From Hermodice carunculata (Eukaryota; Annelida; Polychaeta; Eunicida; Amphinomidae), in the NCBI GenBank assembly GCA_964020975.1, contig OZ026624.1, forward strand, positions 34,680,050 to 34,744,049: a stretch of 64,000 nt of DNA, written 5' to 3'. The notes beneath the pieces are model-generated. The model saw only the letters and a program-made list of their open reading frames with translations, had not been told where the DNA came from and ran no database searches. The translations under genes and the position numbers were made by a program. This document shows, in pieces, positions 49,052 to 62,440 of this stretch; the first letter of the stretch is position 1, and the number at the start of each line of letters is the position of its first letter.

Positions 49052-49737
49052 AAAGTTGAAGATGTTTTTAAAATGGCAAAAATTAAGTTTTATCATAGAT
49101 TCTTAAATCAAACTCTTCCTGTAAATATTCAAAAGTAACCTTTGTTCCCAAATACGGAAATTTATTCCCGTGACACTAGATATGCTATAAATTTGTTTGT
49201 TAATCGGCACTCTTTTTTTGGGGGCTAAAAACTGCCTTCGGTGCAGTTTACCAGTAACAATAAACTCGTTTTTTTTGCCAATTGTCATTCGAGAGAAATT
49301 TTATACACATAGTTATCAAGGTTGAGTAAGATATGCTAAAAACGTTTACATTCAATCTTATCAAGAAGTGATACGCCAACTTATTATACTTGTACAAACC
49401 AGCAATTAATGAATGTAAATTGTAAAACTTAATGTTATCTTACTATTTTAAAATCCTTTTTCTTCTCTTACTTCTTATTGAAATGTAGACATAGCAGAAA
49501 ATTGTTGTTTTCTAACAGTCAGCCTTATGATCTTTTGCCATCATCTTGTATAATAGCTATAATGCCTACAGGGTGGCCCTCGTGATTGCGACATATTAAT
49601 GTCTTGATGAGGGTCTCCCTGACCATTATACAATCTACGTTGTGCTACACTGTATGTTAAAAGTGTTGTAGTAAATTCTATCTGTGTATTGGTCAGTAAA
49701 CGAATTCTGAATCCCGAAATCCTGAATCCCGACTTGT

Positions 49738-50300
49738 CAGTCAGCCTAGCTTATAAGATGGTCCGTCATCAGTCGTCCACCCACCATTCACATTTTCGAC
49801 CTCTTCTCCAAAACCATTAACCTGATCCGCTTCAACCTCGGTGGGCATGTACTTTGGGTGGGTCTCTAACAAGTTGTTTAAATGGTCATGATCCAATGAT
49901 GTTTCAAATTTTAATCCTTTTTTTGGTAAGTACATGTTTAAAAAGGTCAAAAAAAATTGTCCCTGAAGTGGCGATCTTGAGGATCCCTGATTTTTCACTT
50001 CAGGTGCAAGTCAGTTGATAGATGCATTCCTATTGACTGCTATGTAAATCAAGAGGGATTATAATGGTAATTCACATTTTTGACTCCTCCAAAACTTCCA
50101 CAAGATGCACTTCAGACTGGTGGAAATGTAGCTTGGGTTACTCTTTACTGGATTTGTACAAATAGTTACGCTGCAGTAATATTTGGGCTGTTAATGAACC
50201 TTTTCTTTTGGGGGCAGAGCGGGGAAGCAAAATCTTAAAAAATCTACCTTTCCGAAAAAAACTGGTCTATTGCTTCAGAATGTATTTCAAGACTTCCGTT
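49738..50300 (+). repeat. Dispersed copy of the 26890-32100 monomers
   Basis: Starts with a leader (CAGTCAGCCTAGCTTATAAG, then GTCCGTCATCAGTCGTCC) and an A-type monomer (ATTCACATTTTCGACC, GGGCATGTACTTTGGG, TAAATGGTCATGATCC), then a D-type block (TCAGTTGATAGATGCATTCC, ATTGACTGCTATG) and a second A-type (ATTCACATTTTTGACTCC). It begins directly after the LINE's tail. Confidence 0.7.
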
Positions 50301-51447
50301 ATTATATTCCAGCAACCAGAGCACAGGATAGTCATTATCTTCTTGTTGAAATTTCTGTATATTCTTTTACACATTGCTTGCAACACAATCATGCACCTGT
50401 GTTTTGGTTATGAAGATCTGCTTTCCTACATGCTAGAGTTTCCACTGTTTTGTATATCAACCATAGTGTTTACAAACTAGTCTTACCCATACCCGTTTAT
50501 CGTAGAAAGTCTATAACATGTGGACCTTTTTCCACAGGAAGGGGGATATTTTTTCTCAGGAGGTCAAAAAACAATGGTATATTTTAAAACTTTTTGGTAT
50601 TTATCTTTTATTAGATCAATATGTTAGGCTACCAAATCTAAAAGTTTAGGCCCAGATATTATTTTGTTCACTACAATATCAGTATTTTGTGTGATCAAGA
50701 GTCCAAAACCAGGGGCTGAATGATAACATTGTTAACACGTCAGGCTGTTGCAGTTTATTTTAAATATTAAAAGCTACATTACTTACAGTCAATAAAAGCA
50801 AAAAAATCCAACCTCTATGGCTATATTTGATGGGTACGCTGACAAAGCTGAATTTAAAGGAAAAAGTGCAGCACATGTGACAAACCGTTAAAAATGTTTT
50901 ACTTAAAAACCATTGAACGTTTTGGAAACACCCGGACCTAAAGCCCGTGGGATACTTTATGATTCTCATATATAGATGTTTACCTTCTATCTATGTTTAT
51001 CATGTAATTATCTAGATTTTAATCATTTTACTTTTATAATCGCTCCCATGCAGAAAGAGAGTTTCACAGTCTTACATACAGCAGGCTTCCAGCAGCAGGG
51101 ACTTTTGTGATGATGTTGCCATGTGCTACAGTAAAAAGCAAATATTGTCAGGATTTGTCCATTCCATTACTGATATGCTCTAGAACGTGATACAAAGTGA
51201 AAAAAAAAGATATTGATACTCGTTCACTTCTACCAAATAACCAAACTACCATTTGTTTAGTGTTAACATATCACACAATGCACCTCTCTCTGTATTAACC
51301 GGGTACGCATATGTGTTATTTGGTTGGGGTTGTTAATTTACGCGTGCTTTTAGCACAAGCGAAGTCTGTGTCTAGACCACTGGTACATTAACAGAAAAAC
51401 CGAATCATGGAACTGTTTAACATCTAGGTAACAAAGGGATGACTCAG
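50301..51447. other. No recognisable gene
   Basis: Unassigned AT-rich sequence. Confidence 0.4.
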
Positions 51448-52596
51448 TGGAGCAGTATTTTCACCGTACGGTGAGAATAGCGTTTGGTCTGTTTTCACCG
51501 TGCGGTGAGAATAGCGTTCGGAAGGAGTTTTGTCTATTTTCACCGTACGGTGAGGATAGATTTTTGTCTATTTTCACCATACGGTGAGAATAGCGTTTGG
51601 TCTATTTTCACCGTGCGGTGAGAATAGCGTTTGGAAGGAGTTTTGTCTATTTTCACTTTACGGTGACGATAGATTTTTGTCTATTTTCACCGTACGGTGA
51701 GGATAGGGTTTGGTCTATTTTCACCGCATGGGGATGATGGTACAGCTTGGTATATTTTCATGGTGAAGATAGCGGCGGTTCTATTTTCACCATTTGGAAA
51801 TTAAGAGCCTTTTCGCAAATTTATGGTTATGGCTTGTCACATAGAACTAAGGCAAATTAATATTGGAGAAATGCTTACTTCAGGGAGATAGCTAGCTTTA
51901 TAGTATAGTCAATAGGAAACGGGACCAAAGCAAAGTGCCCACTTACGGAGGGTTTACTGTAAAGCAATTACCTTGGCAGCGTGACAGCATAATGCCATTA
52001 AATGTTTGGCTTTTTAACATCTCAAATTAATGGATATGAATTTACTCTACCCACCCATCAGTCTTTCATTTTTGTTGCTTCGTGGATTTCTTTTTAATGC
52101 GATCCTTAACCAAAGTCATAACAAGATAGATCTATAAGTTACCCTTAAGTTCCGTAGCTTCCATCCGTGACAATATTAAAAAAAGTTCCTATCTTGTCTT
52201 GTTACCTAAATTTTTGCCTTTTCCCAGAAAAAATACAGTGTTGGCTCTTTAAAAACTATCAGATAATAAAAGCTGAAATAACACCTCAACAGATCTCATA
52301 AACCATGCTCAAACTGGGATGTTAATTAGGCCTTTTTATTATTTCAGCAAATGTTTGTTCCAGTTCTCTTTGTGTGCAATATCATGACACAATGCTTTTC
52401 CAAAATATTCTTCTCAGGTTGACTTCTTTTCATCACCGTACGTTAGAAATAGAGCAGCCCCTATTCTCACCATACGATGAATATAGACCAAACTCTATCA
52501 TCACTGTACGGTGAAAATAGACAAAACACTATTCTCACCGTACGGTGAAAACAGACAAAACACTATTCTCACCGTACGGTGAAAATAGTCACTCCG
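51448..52596. mobile_element. Foldback-like element with opposed CACCGTACGGTGA arrays
   Basis: The left array (51456-51798) has about ten units of a palindrome centred on CACCGTACGGTGA, flanked by CTATTTT and GAATAG and linked by GCGTTTGGT or GGAAGGAGTTTTG. The right array (52431-52588) has five units that, reverse complemented, give the same flanks and linkers. The ends are inverted: GGAGCAGTATTTTCACCG at the left, and at the right the inverse GGAGTGACTATTTTCACCG. The centre (about 51800-52430) is unrelated AT-rich DNA with no coding region. The units closest to both ends are the most perfect; inner ones decay (CACCGCATGGGGA, CACCATTTGG, CACCGTACGTTAG). Best read as a non-autonomous element with long terminal inverted repeats made of tandem palindromes. 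Confidence 0.75.
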
Positions 52597-52789
52597 TAAT
52601 TTATGTGGCTATTACATTATTTCAGCAAAGGGTTGGAGGAAGGTGATGAAATATAAATATTTTCTGCGACTTAAAAAGATAAACATATTGTGAATTCTAG
52701 ATATAGAGCACAGGTAAGTACACATAAAAATGAGGAGACATAAGTAGTATATATTATGCTGGATTTGATGTGCTTTTCAGTCCTTTTTA

Positions 52790-54010
52790 AAATATTTTTC
52801 GACGTTTGCTCCGAGACAGTTGGTCAGGTTCGCGTGAAACGTGGCGGGACTTAACTTGGGTGGGCCACTACCAAATCATTCACAGGCTGCCGTGACTTTT
52901 GTGTAGGATTTTTTTAATGATTTGTTTTCTTTTTGGGAGGGGGCCAGTTTTCGCAAAATCTTATATTTCCTTCCCCAAACCCGTTTCACCAGCTGCTAGG
53001 ATATTGCAAAGAAACATTTGTGGTGACCTTAATTTGTTTGTTTGGTGGTGCTGCGATCTTTTTCCATGTTTTACGAATGTTTGTGTGTTGTCACTATTTT
53101 GGACTAGTCCAATATCTCATGTAAATTGTTCTGAAACTTGGTGCAAATGTAACCTGGTGGAAGGGCCAAATAAAGTTATTGGTTCAGTGGTGATGTGGCG
53201 GATTCCAGATTGGCAAGGGTTTTTGTTTAAACTTGGGTAGTTATAGGTTAATGATATTTCCCACTAATTACTGACCGTTAGCCAGAGTCACTTAAAACTT
53301 GGAGAGGGTGTGCCTTTGGCACAGTAGGTCTTTGCTTAGTGTGTTCAAATTACCACTCTATAGTGACTGTTTGGAGTTTTATGATTTTTGGTTCCTTTTT
53401 GGTAAAATCTTCTGAAACATAAGGTTTTTCTCTAAAATTCCTTGAGTTGGTGCTTCAAAATTTACATGCGCACATGTAGGTATCCAATACCTGGAAAAGA
53501 CTCGCTTTCGGTTCAATGTCAATGTCAGGTAAGGACAGTCTCACACAGCCCTTGTATAATTGACTTCTTTTAATACCGGTACCTGTCAGTTAATGCATAT
53601 ATTTTTATTGGTTACCATGTTAGTCAATCGGAATTGCAATAGTGACTGACATTTTCGCCTTTTCCGAAATCGCCAGCCAAATTCACTTCGAACTGGTATT
53701 TGTATATTTGCCTTTTTCCCTTAGAAATTCGAGTTTTGGAAAATATATATGATGGATCTGTAAATAGCGCTCGTGCAAGGGGCTTAAATTATTAGGTGGG
53801 TTACTACTTAGTGTGTTCAAATGGTTATGCTCCAGCGTTTTTTTTCTATTATTATGACATTCTTCCCCCCCCCCCCTTGGCAAAATGTCTCTAAATACGG
53901 AGCCCAATTCTATTCAAAACGCATTGGAGCACTTCGCAGTGCCTCAAACTAGGCTGGGACGTCCAATTGGTTGAATATCAAGGCCAGCTGAGTGATAGGC
54001 TTTTAACATA
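52790..54010 (+). repeat. Dispersed copies of the 26890-32100 monomers
   Basis: A-type blocks near 52800, 53265, 53640 and 53805 (GTGTGTTCAAATGGTTATGC-like), a C-type block near 53110-53230 (GGGCCAAATAAAGTTATTGG, GTGGCGGATTCC) and D-type blocks near 53570 (CAGTTAATGCATATATTTTT, ATTGGTTACCATG) are recognisable. A 12-bp C run lies at 53865-53876. The end carries a leader-like GGCCAGCTGAGTGATAGGC. Confidence 0.65.
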
Positions 54011-56585
54011 GCCTTCTTCTCATTTTTGTTATAGATTAACCTGTGACTTCTGTGTAGGATGAACTTTCCATTTACAAATGACTGAAGAAGAAGCAAGTTG
54101 TATGTAAAGAAAAATTGTTGAGGCCCGTAGATATTTTGAGATATTATTTGTTGGCAGCTTTATAGAATCCGCTGCTTTTGGGGCCTTATGTGACTGTTAA
54201 ATACATATTCAACTGAAAATCATTAATTTACAGTGTAGGCTTACGATTGTTACATTTCGCATGGATTCACCCAGTCAAGCAAAAAAGTGTTTCATACATA
54301 TATATGCACAGATTTATTTCGTCTCCTCAATGAGATGTATTTCCAACCGGCTGTAGCAGAAATTGTACGAAGTTTTATATCATATGTATTTAACAAGTTT
54401 TCGTTTATGCTGTGTAGCACCAATTTTTGTTAATCACTAAAACGTTGCAGCTCTGAAAGAGGATTCTTGTGCCCTTTTATAAGCAAGTGTTTATATTTGA
54501 TTTGTCAGATGCTCAGACAAGCATCTGATTGCAAACATATGTTTAATATAGCTTTTACAGAGTTTTGAAGAGCTCATCTATTTTGATGACAAAATATTTA
54601 CTATAGATTGAATCTTTTATAAGTAATAATATTGATCCCAAAGAAAAACATGCGTGTTGGCACAGTATAGCTCATTAAAAAGCTACCAAATTGCGCATAC
54701 ATGATGCGTTTCTATTGATCACAACAGTCGAAAAGCCTGAAACTCCAACGCAGCATAACAGCAAACATAAAAAAGATAACAAGCAATGCAGCTTCCAATT
54801 CTAGCTTCCATATGTATTTTTGGGCCAGCTTTTAGAGAAATAATCCTTTGTTGAATTTTTAATACATTATTGTGCAATAAATCAGAACGTAATTCTACTT
54901 GTGTGTCACTTTTATCACTTGTGGTTATCCAACATCATTCACATGCTTGGCTACACTTGTTCATAATCTCAGATACGCACTCGAGATAAAAAGGATATGT
55001 AGGCGCAACGTACACACACACACACACATACACACAACGATACATATATATATATTAGCAGCTGTTCGACCACTGCTTACTTTTTAAATGAGCAGATGCT
55101 ATTTTTCCTCTGTCGGTGTATGGCGTTTCCGGGAAGTGCGATGATGCTAGCGATTGCGATTCTGTTACATGTGCATGAATTATGTGACATAACACAAAAT
55201 TAAGGGATGGAAAGATAGGAACAAATTATTAAATAATCCTGTATGCTGCAGAAAATATCACATTTTACCTTTTTTGATATGTCTGTATATGGATGCGATT
55301 GAGAACAACTTATAATTAAGTATGAACGGGTAATTATAAGAAACTGAACACTACCGTCGGCCATACCGAAAACACGTTCTGAAATTCTGAAAGGCATTGC
55401 CATTTAGTATGTTAAATCTATATCACTAATATGCAGTGTAGGTTGACAGTATAGTAAATGTGTATATAGATGCTACAACGAGGAACATCTGAATTTTTCC
55501 ACGCCTGTTTCCCTCATTTGTAGGGCATAAGCATTTTATGAAAATAGTTTGAGCTCAAGCGTCGAGCGGCAATGTGATTTTCACTCAACAAGGACAAAGC
55601 TTATGTTACACGTTGGTGCACAAGTTGTAGTTTTTAATTCTTTGAATATGATAAAGTCGAAATTATCAAAACGAAATACACTACTATTTTTATCATAAAC
55701 CGGGTAACAATTTTAGGTGGATATCACTATTTATAAAATAAACCCCCAATACTAATTATCGGCATATTTCACCCATATTTTTCTGTCTCTGAGGGTCTGT
55801 GCAGTCCATACTGACGCTGCCAGGCACAAGGGAGCAAGCAATGTTGTGATTTATCAAAGTTATAATATAAACACATATGGAAGTATATAATCCTGAGCAG
55901 ATAGCACTCATGATAAAAATATATATATCTGGAAAAAGGAAACCAACCAGTAACAAGAGGACTATGTGAAAACCCGATCTCATCTGCACTTAGCAGTTAA
56001 CCCATAAACAGTCAGGTGTTTCAGTCTTGAATAGAGAAAAGCAGGTTTTTCGTGTTTTCGTAAATGAACACACACAGAAAACAAAACCCAAGCGGGCTGA
56101 GTGAGCAGCCCTACCTCACCTGAACGTTGCATTAAATCATACTTTGTACCATCCTGGTCTAAGGGTACCCAGATGTGTCTCAATACAATTTTGAAACAAT
56201 TCGACGAGCAAGAAATGTTGTTGGAAGAGTTCAAAAAATAATAATCGAAAATCAGGACTCATCACCATTTGAAGATGCTTAGCAGAGACCCAAGTGGAGT
56301 GCATCCCAACCACGTTTGAAGTGGCTGATGGTTAGGCGACGTTAAATATGCGATGAACCATTGCAATTCCCATTGACGTACAAAATGTATTAAACAAGAA
56401 TGTGTGTATTAACAAACAATTGGCCGTTTTTACAAACATATCGTATAAATGAGGAACATATTTATGAACAGATTAGGATCGTAATTTTACAAGTCGCGAA
56501 AGATCACGGAACTAGAGTACCCATCAGGTGAACACGTACATTTGAACCTTTTACAAGATACATTTCCACCATGTAGCAGAACAAT
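54011..56585. other. No recognisable gene
   Basis: AT-rich unique sequence. A short CACACA run lies at 55011-55035. No open frame with a motif. Confidence 0.4.
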
Positions 56586-56990
56586 TTGAGCAGCGACCTT
56601 GGGAAGACTTCGAAAATAGCGAAAACACGCACAAAAAGCTTGAAAAATACCAAATATCGCTGCACCAACAAAATAGGTCTACGTGTATCCATAAGTGTTC
56701 CTAAAATTTTCGAATCAATTTGCCAAGGTGTTTCGGAGATATTCCAAAACATTTTGGCCAAAAATGGAAAAAAAAATCCAAAATCAATTGAGGATGACCA
56801 TTTGAATAATTCCGGAGACCCATCAAAGGTACCGTCCCATGAAGTTGCAACAGGATACAGCCAACAGTTTTGGCAAGGCAGTCGAAAACGTCATTTCAGG
56901 TTGACGGACGAAGGACGGGCGGATGAACGATGGATAAAGACCTGCGACATGAGTGTAGCTCACTGCAGTCAAATGTACAAAAACCACTGG
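56586..56990 (-). repeat. Inverted copy of the 26890-32100 monomers
   Basis: Read on the minus strand it gives an A-type block (TTTTCGACTGCC, GGGTCTCC, TTCAAATGGTCATCCTC), a B-type block (TTTGGCCAAAA, ATATCTCCGAAACACC, AATTGATTCGAAAATTTTAGG) and the start of a C-type block (TTGGTGCAGCGATATTTGG, CGCTATTTTCGAAG), so the A-B-C order is kept. The 206-codon plus-strand frame over it is therefore not a gene. Confidence 0.75.
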
Positions 56991-57070
56991 ATCACAATCT
57001 TTCGAAGCCAATTGACACAGACACACGCAAGATACGTGCCCATAAACTTTGCAGTTGATTCAGTTGAGTG

Positions 57071-57090
57071 TATATATATACGCGCGCGGC

Positions 57091-57121
<31 letters not shown>

Positions 57122-57154
57122 TGTGTGGTGTGTGTGTGTGTGTGTGTGTGTGTG
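57071..57154. repeat. (TA)-(CG)n-(GT)n alternating purine-pyrimidine tract
   Basis: Five TA, then about 25 bp of CG/GC, then about 48 bp of GT with one break. The CG core is exceptional in this AT-rich window. Confidence 0.95.
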
Positions 57155-58651
<1,497 letters not shown>

Positions 58652-58704
<53 letters not shown>

Positions 58705-58720
58705 TGTGTGTGTGTGTGTG
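58652..58720. repeat. (TG)n microsatellite
   Basis: About 34 GT units with one GA interruption. Confidence 0.95.
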
Positions 58721-61700
58721 AACAATTTACAAATAGTGTATTTTTATAATGTGATTCCACAAAATTCACATTACAATTTTTTTTTGTATATATGTAAACG
58801 ATTTAACAGGTAACTTTTGGCCCTAACATGACGAAGGTATGGAGTGCTATGGGTAACTGCAACAATAATTATCATATAATTAATAATAGACAGCAGTGAT
58901 ACCAGTAAGAGAAAAAAAATATTTTTTTCTGTTTATAAATTCAATTAGGAATCACATATACATGATTTTACCTGACGTACCTTTGTATTGTATTTGTGTC
59001 TTTTTGTCCAGAACCACTTCCTAGGGGTCATTACCCTATTCCGCAGTCGGAACTCTTTACTCTCCATGGGCTAACCTGTCCCTGTCTAACCTATGTACAT
59101 TTGGGAGTACTATTGTCCATATTGCACACGTTTCTCTGTAAAATTTTGACAGTGGCTTTATTAGCCCATGCAAATTGAAGAGTCCTCAGCGGGTAACTAC
59201 CCAGAATATGTTTTAGAGCCTATACCCGTACATGTCTCTCTGAGTAGTGGCTCCTTGTCTAAGCCAAATATTTAGCAAAGACAACCCCCATAATAATAAA
59301 TAAATATGAACACGGCAAATGACGAATTAGCTGAATACGTGACGTTTTGCTTATAAATGCAGAGCTTCATTATGAAAAAAGAATACCTGACTTACCCCTG
59401 AACCAGTATATACCCTTTCTAGCAGGATAGCTTATCCTAGTTAAACCACCTGCCAGTGTATAACTGAAGTAGAAACAAACTGGGCCATTATATTTAGTCA
59501 CAGTGATAGTAAAACAAACAGTTGCAGCTAGACCACCTGCACAAACCAAGGGAAATACTAACAAGGAATGCAACAATGGACATCCTGCACCAGAAATATA
59601 AAACAAACTTCATGATAACACCTACCCCTCAATTGAAAGTCTCCAAACAATTAAGCTCTATTATACTGCCAACCCTGAGTCAATGTTTCAACGTAATGTG
59701 TCAGGTTTGTGACATTTGAGAAAATACTGTCGATTTTGAGTAATATTTTAATATTGAGTATTGTGCATTTAGGCATGTCAGAAAAGAATGAAAGTCATTA
59801 GCATTTATGCCAAAAACATGTTATCAAAACAATTTTTCTTAACACGATTTTCAGAGCAACTAGGCAAACTTGTGATTGTCGTAGGCTGCTGCTTGCTATT
59901 GATAGCCCCATGGGGGTTTAACCTGACAGAAAACATATAAGCCTAAAATGTCTGAAAGTTAATCTTAAAACAGAATGATGCCAAAAAATAAAATTCAGTA
60001 GCAAAACAGACGAGTCTAAAAACTGTAAAATTATTGTAGCCAAACTTTCTAATCATCTTTGGATATTAACAGCACAATTATAGGGCAAATCAGAAAAGAA
60101 TGAGTCATTTATATTTGAGTAGAGAGAATGCAATAAAAATATATTATATATATACAAATATATATATGTTTTATCATACAATCATTTACGCAAGGTTTCG
60201 ATGGGTTGACAATATATTTTGTTCGAAACTAGGGGTCTGTGACATTCATGATGAATCTGGATCTATTGCATTCAATTGTTCTTGTGTATTTGTGTTTTTT
60301 CTCGTATTGTGTTTATGTATATAGGTGTTAAAGGGGTAATATTTGTTAGAAGCTAATGAAGTGCTATCTGTACGGTTTAGATTAGAGTGTCTATAATGCA
60401 TGGACATTTTGTGGTTTCCTCACCATGGGGGGGGGGGGGCATCTTGCCACTTCCCGCTCTAGAGCCTACTGTTGGTAGTGTCTCACGCTGATGTCCAGTC
60501 TTATAGTTGGTATATTCCTTTCTGTACATGTACAACACACACACAAAATGCTTATATTCCACATGAATGAAACTTACTTGTCAAAGAGTCTCCCGGCTAA
60601 CAAAATTAGCCAAGAAAACAGAAAGCCTGCATGTAATACAAACATGATTGAGTATTTCACAAACCAGATGCCCGGTGCCCACTGCCATAGTCAGAAATCC
60701 CACAGGGTGCAACCAATTGGCGGGTGTTAAAAACCACAAACATGTGTCCGTGTGTATCACATATCTGTTGATAAGGAGCACTTGGAATAGCCAGGCAGTT
60801 CAAATTGCAACTGTTGGAATGATTTTTCAACAGCAGGATAGTGAATGGAATTAAATATACTTTGCTATAGATTTGAGTCTGAGGGTTCCAGGTCCGTTCA
60901 TGTAAGATGGTACCTCAAAATTGTTTCCATTGGAGATACAGTTTCAATTATTATATGAACATATCGGCAACATGCAGGTCCATCACCCTTTTATACTCCC
61001 CCTGCCCATTAAAAAGTCATACGGGTTGCCAGTATTCGCCTACCCCCCCCCCCCACCTTCCCCCATGCATTATTTAGTCGTGAAGTAAGACAAAGTTTAC
61101 TTACTTCGAAGTCTCCCAAACTTTCGTCAAAAATACAGTTCATATCAGAGTATGACACTGTAAACTGGGTTAAACTCAACTCTCAAAAACTTAATAGACA
61201 CGGCATTGTGTTCCTTTCCACAGAAGGCATTGACCGCTAATCGTAGATTTTGATTTACTGCTTTGAAGTGCGAACAGTTTCACAAGTTGTTTGAATGTTG
61301 AATATTTCTTACCTTCTGGTAAAAATATGTATGTGGAAGGTGGTAAAATGACATGATCAAGAGGCCTTGAAATGTATACTTCAGTATACTTTTTTCATAC
61401 TGGTTTCAACATGATTAAACATTGTAGAATTCTTCTTTTGAGCTTTTCAAAGTCAACCTGGGGTACAAGTTAAATACTTTCTTTTCTGTTTTCTTATGAC
61501 AATCAATCTTATAAGATAAATTATTTTCCCATATGGGAAACCATTGGTTGCTGTACCTTTCCTGGTACACCAGTTATGTACCTTATACAGTGAACCTTCT
61601 GGCATTACACAGTAAAGTTAATTGCCAAACAGTGACGTAAGAGTGACAGGAGGGAACTGAATGGTGTCTGTAAAATGAAAAGCTCTTCTATTCCATCCGG

Positions 61701-62329
61701 AATGAGACATCAACAAGATGTTTAGCAATCTTAACTTTGGCGTATTGAATCCTTTGTAATATGTTTCGAAATGCGTAAAATAATGGATAAGGTATCATGA
61801 TAAGGACTAATGTTTGTGCTGTGAAATGATTTACTGATACAGTGGCGATGCTATATAACTTTGCATGCAGCGAAATACACTAAATGAAACAAGCCGTTTT
61901 ACTGCGTAACCAGTATTTGTCACACTTATCCATACAAAAAGCTAGTATTTCAATACCACTGCAATTCGATTTGAATGTAAATAAAGTCAATCACTTATGC
62001 TTCAGAAAAACATAGTCAAAATAATTACTTTTTCTATAATGTGAAATTTCATGATGATATATTCTACCATAAGGATCTCTATGTATGTAACCACCTTTTA
62101 AATGTTCATAGCAGGCGCAGGCAGCTTTGGTAACATCCAATTGCGCACATACATGTACGTGTATGTGTGTGAATGAGATTCACCAGAACATACATGTATG
62201 TGTGCTGATGTGAATTACCAGAACGTCACATGTACATATTTTGCATTAAATGGAGTTTGTTGTTGTCCAGAGTTAAAGGGCAATGTGTCATAGTGGTCTA
62301 AAATAATTCAATATGATATGTGTTTAATG
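58721..62329. other. No recognisable gene
   Basis: AT-rich. Holds a 13-bp G run (60427-60439) and a 12-bp C run (61043-61054), and open stretches up to 79 codons without recognisable domains. Confidence 0.4.
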
Positions 62330-62440
62330 TTTGATAGATCTGCACGGAATTTAGTGGGGTTGTGCAGGAGGTCTAAACCATAGTTGCATGTGATACTAGT
62401 GGCGTCACCTATAATCTGACCGAAATTATCACCAAAATGT
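62330..62440. repeat. Dispersed repeat related to 11085-11280
   Basis: GTGGCGTCACCTATAATCTG, then ACCGAAATTATCACC, resembles the TGGCGCCACCTACAAT core near 11105. The preceding GGAATTTAGTGGGGTTGTGC resembles AATTTTTGGAGGATCATC and AGTGGGGGAGG near 11177-11222. Confidence 0.4.

Larger units (their letters stand above)
46194..49735 (+). mobile_element. AT-rich EN/RT LINE, nearly complete ORF2
   Basis: Read in order: an open N-terminal part from 46194; an endonuclease with FAEIEAFIYELRQNQFELSA (about 46396) and GLIIYLNNKYNY after a frame change, NVYRAPRD (about 46690), SDFNIDLLK (about 46797), then FPKITFPTSFSNTKGTLIDN; a decayed linker (47170-47800); and a reverse transcriptase. The 3' region ends with two CTGAATCCCGA units (about 49707-49732), a short tail as in CR1/L2-type LINEs. 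An A-rich expansion at 47044-47157 interrupts it. There are a stop at 46833-46835 and several frame changes. It is much more AT-rich in codon use than the minus-strand LINE and belongs to a different lineage of the same broad group. Confidence 0.85.

Noticed and set aside
59370-59606. 78-codon minus-strand frame with two LAGGL/CAGGL-like segments
   Set aside because: The hint of an internal repeat and hydrophobic segments was too weak, and no splice or transcript signals surround it.
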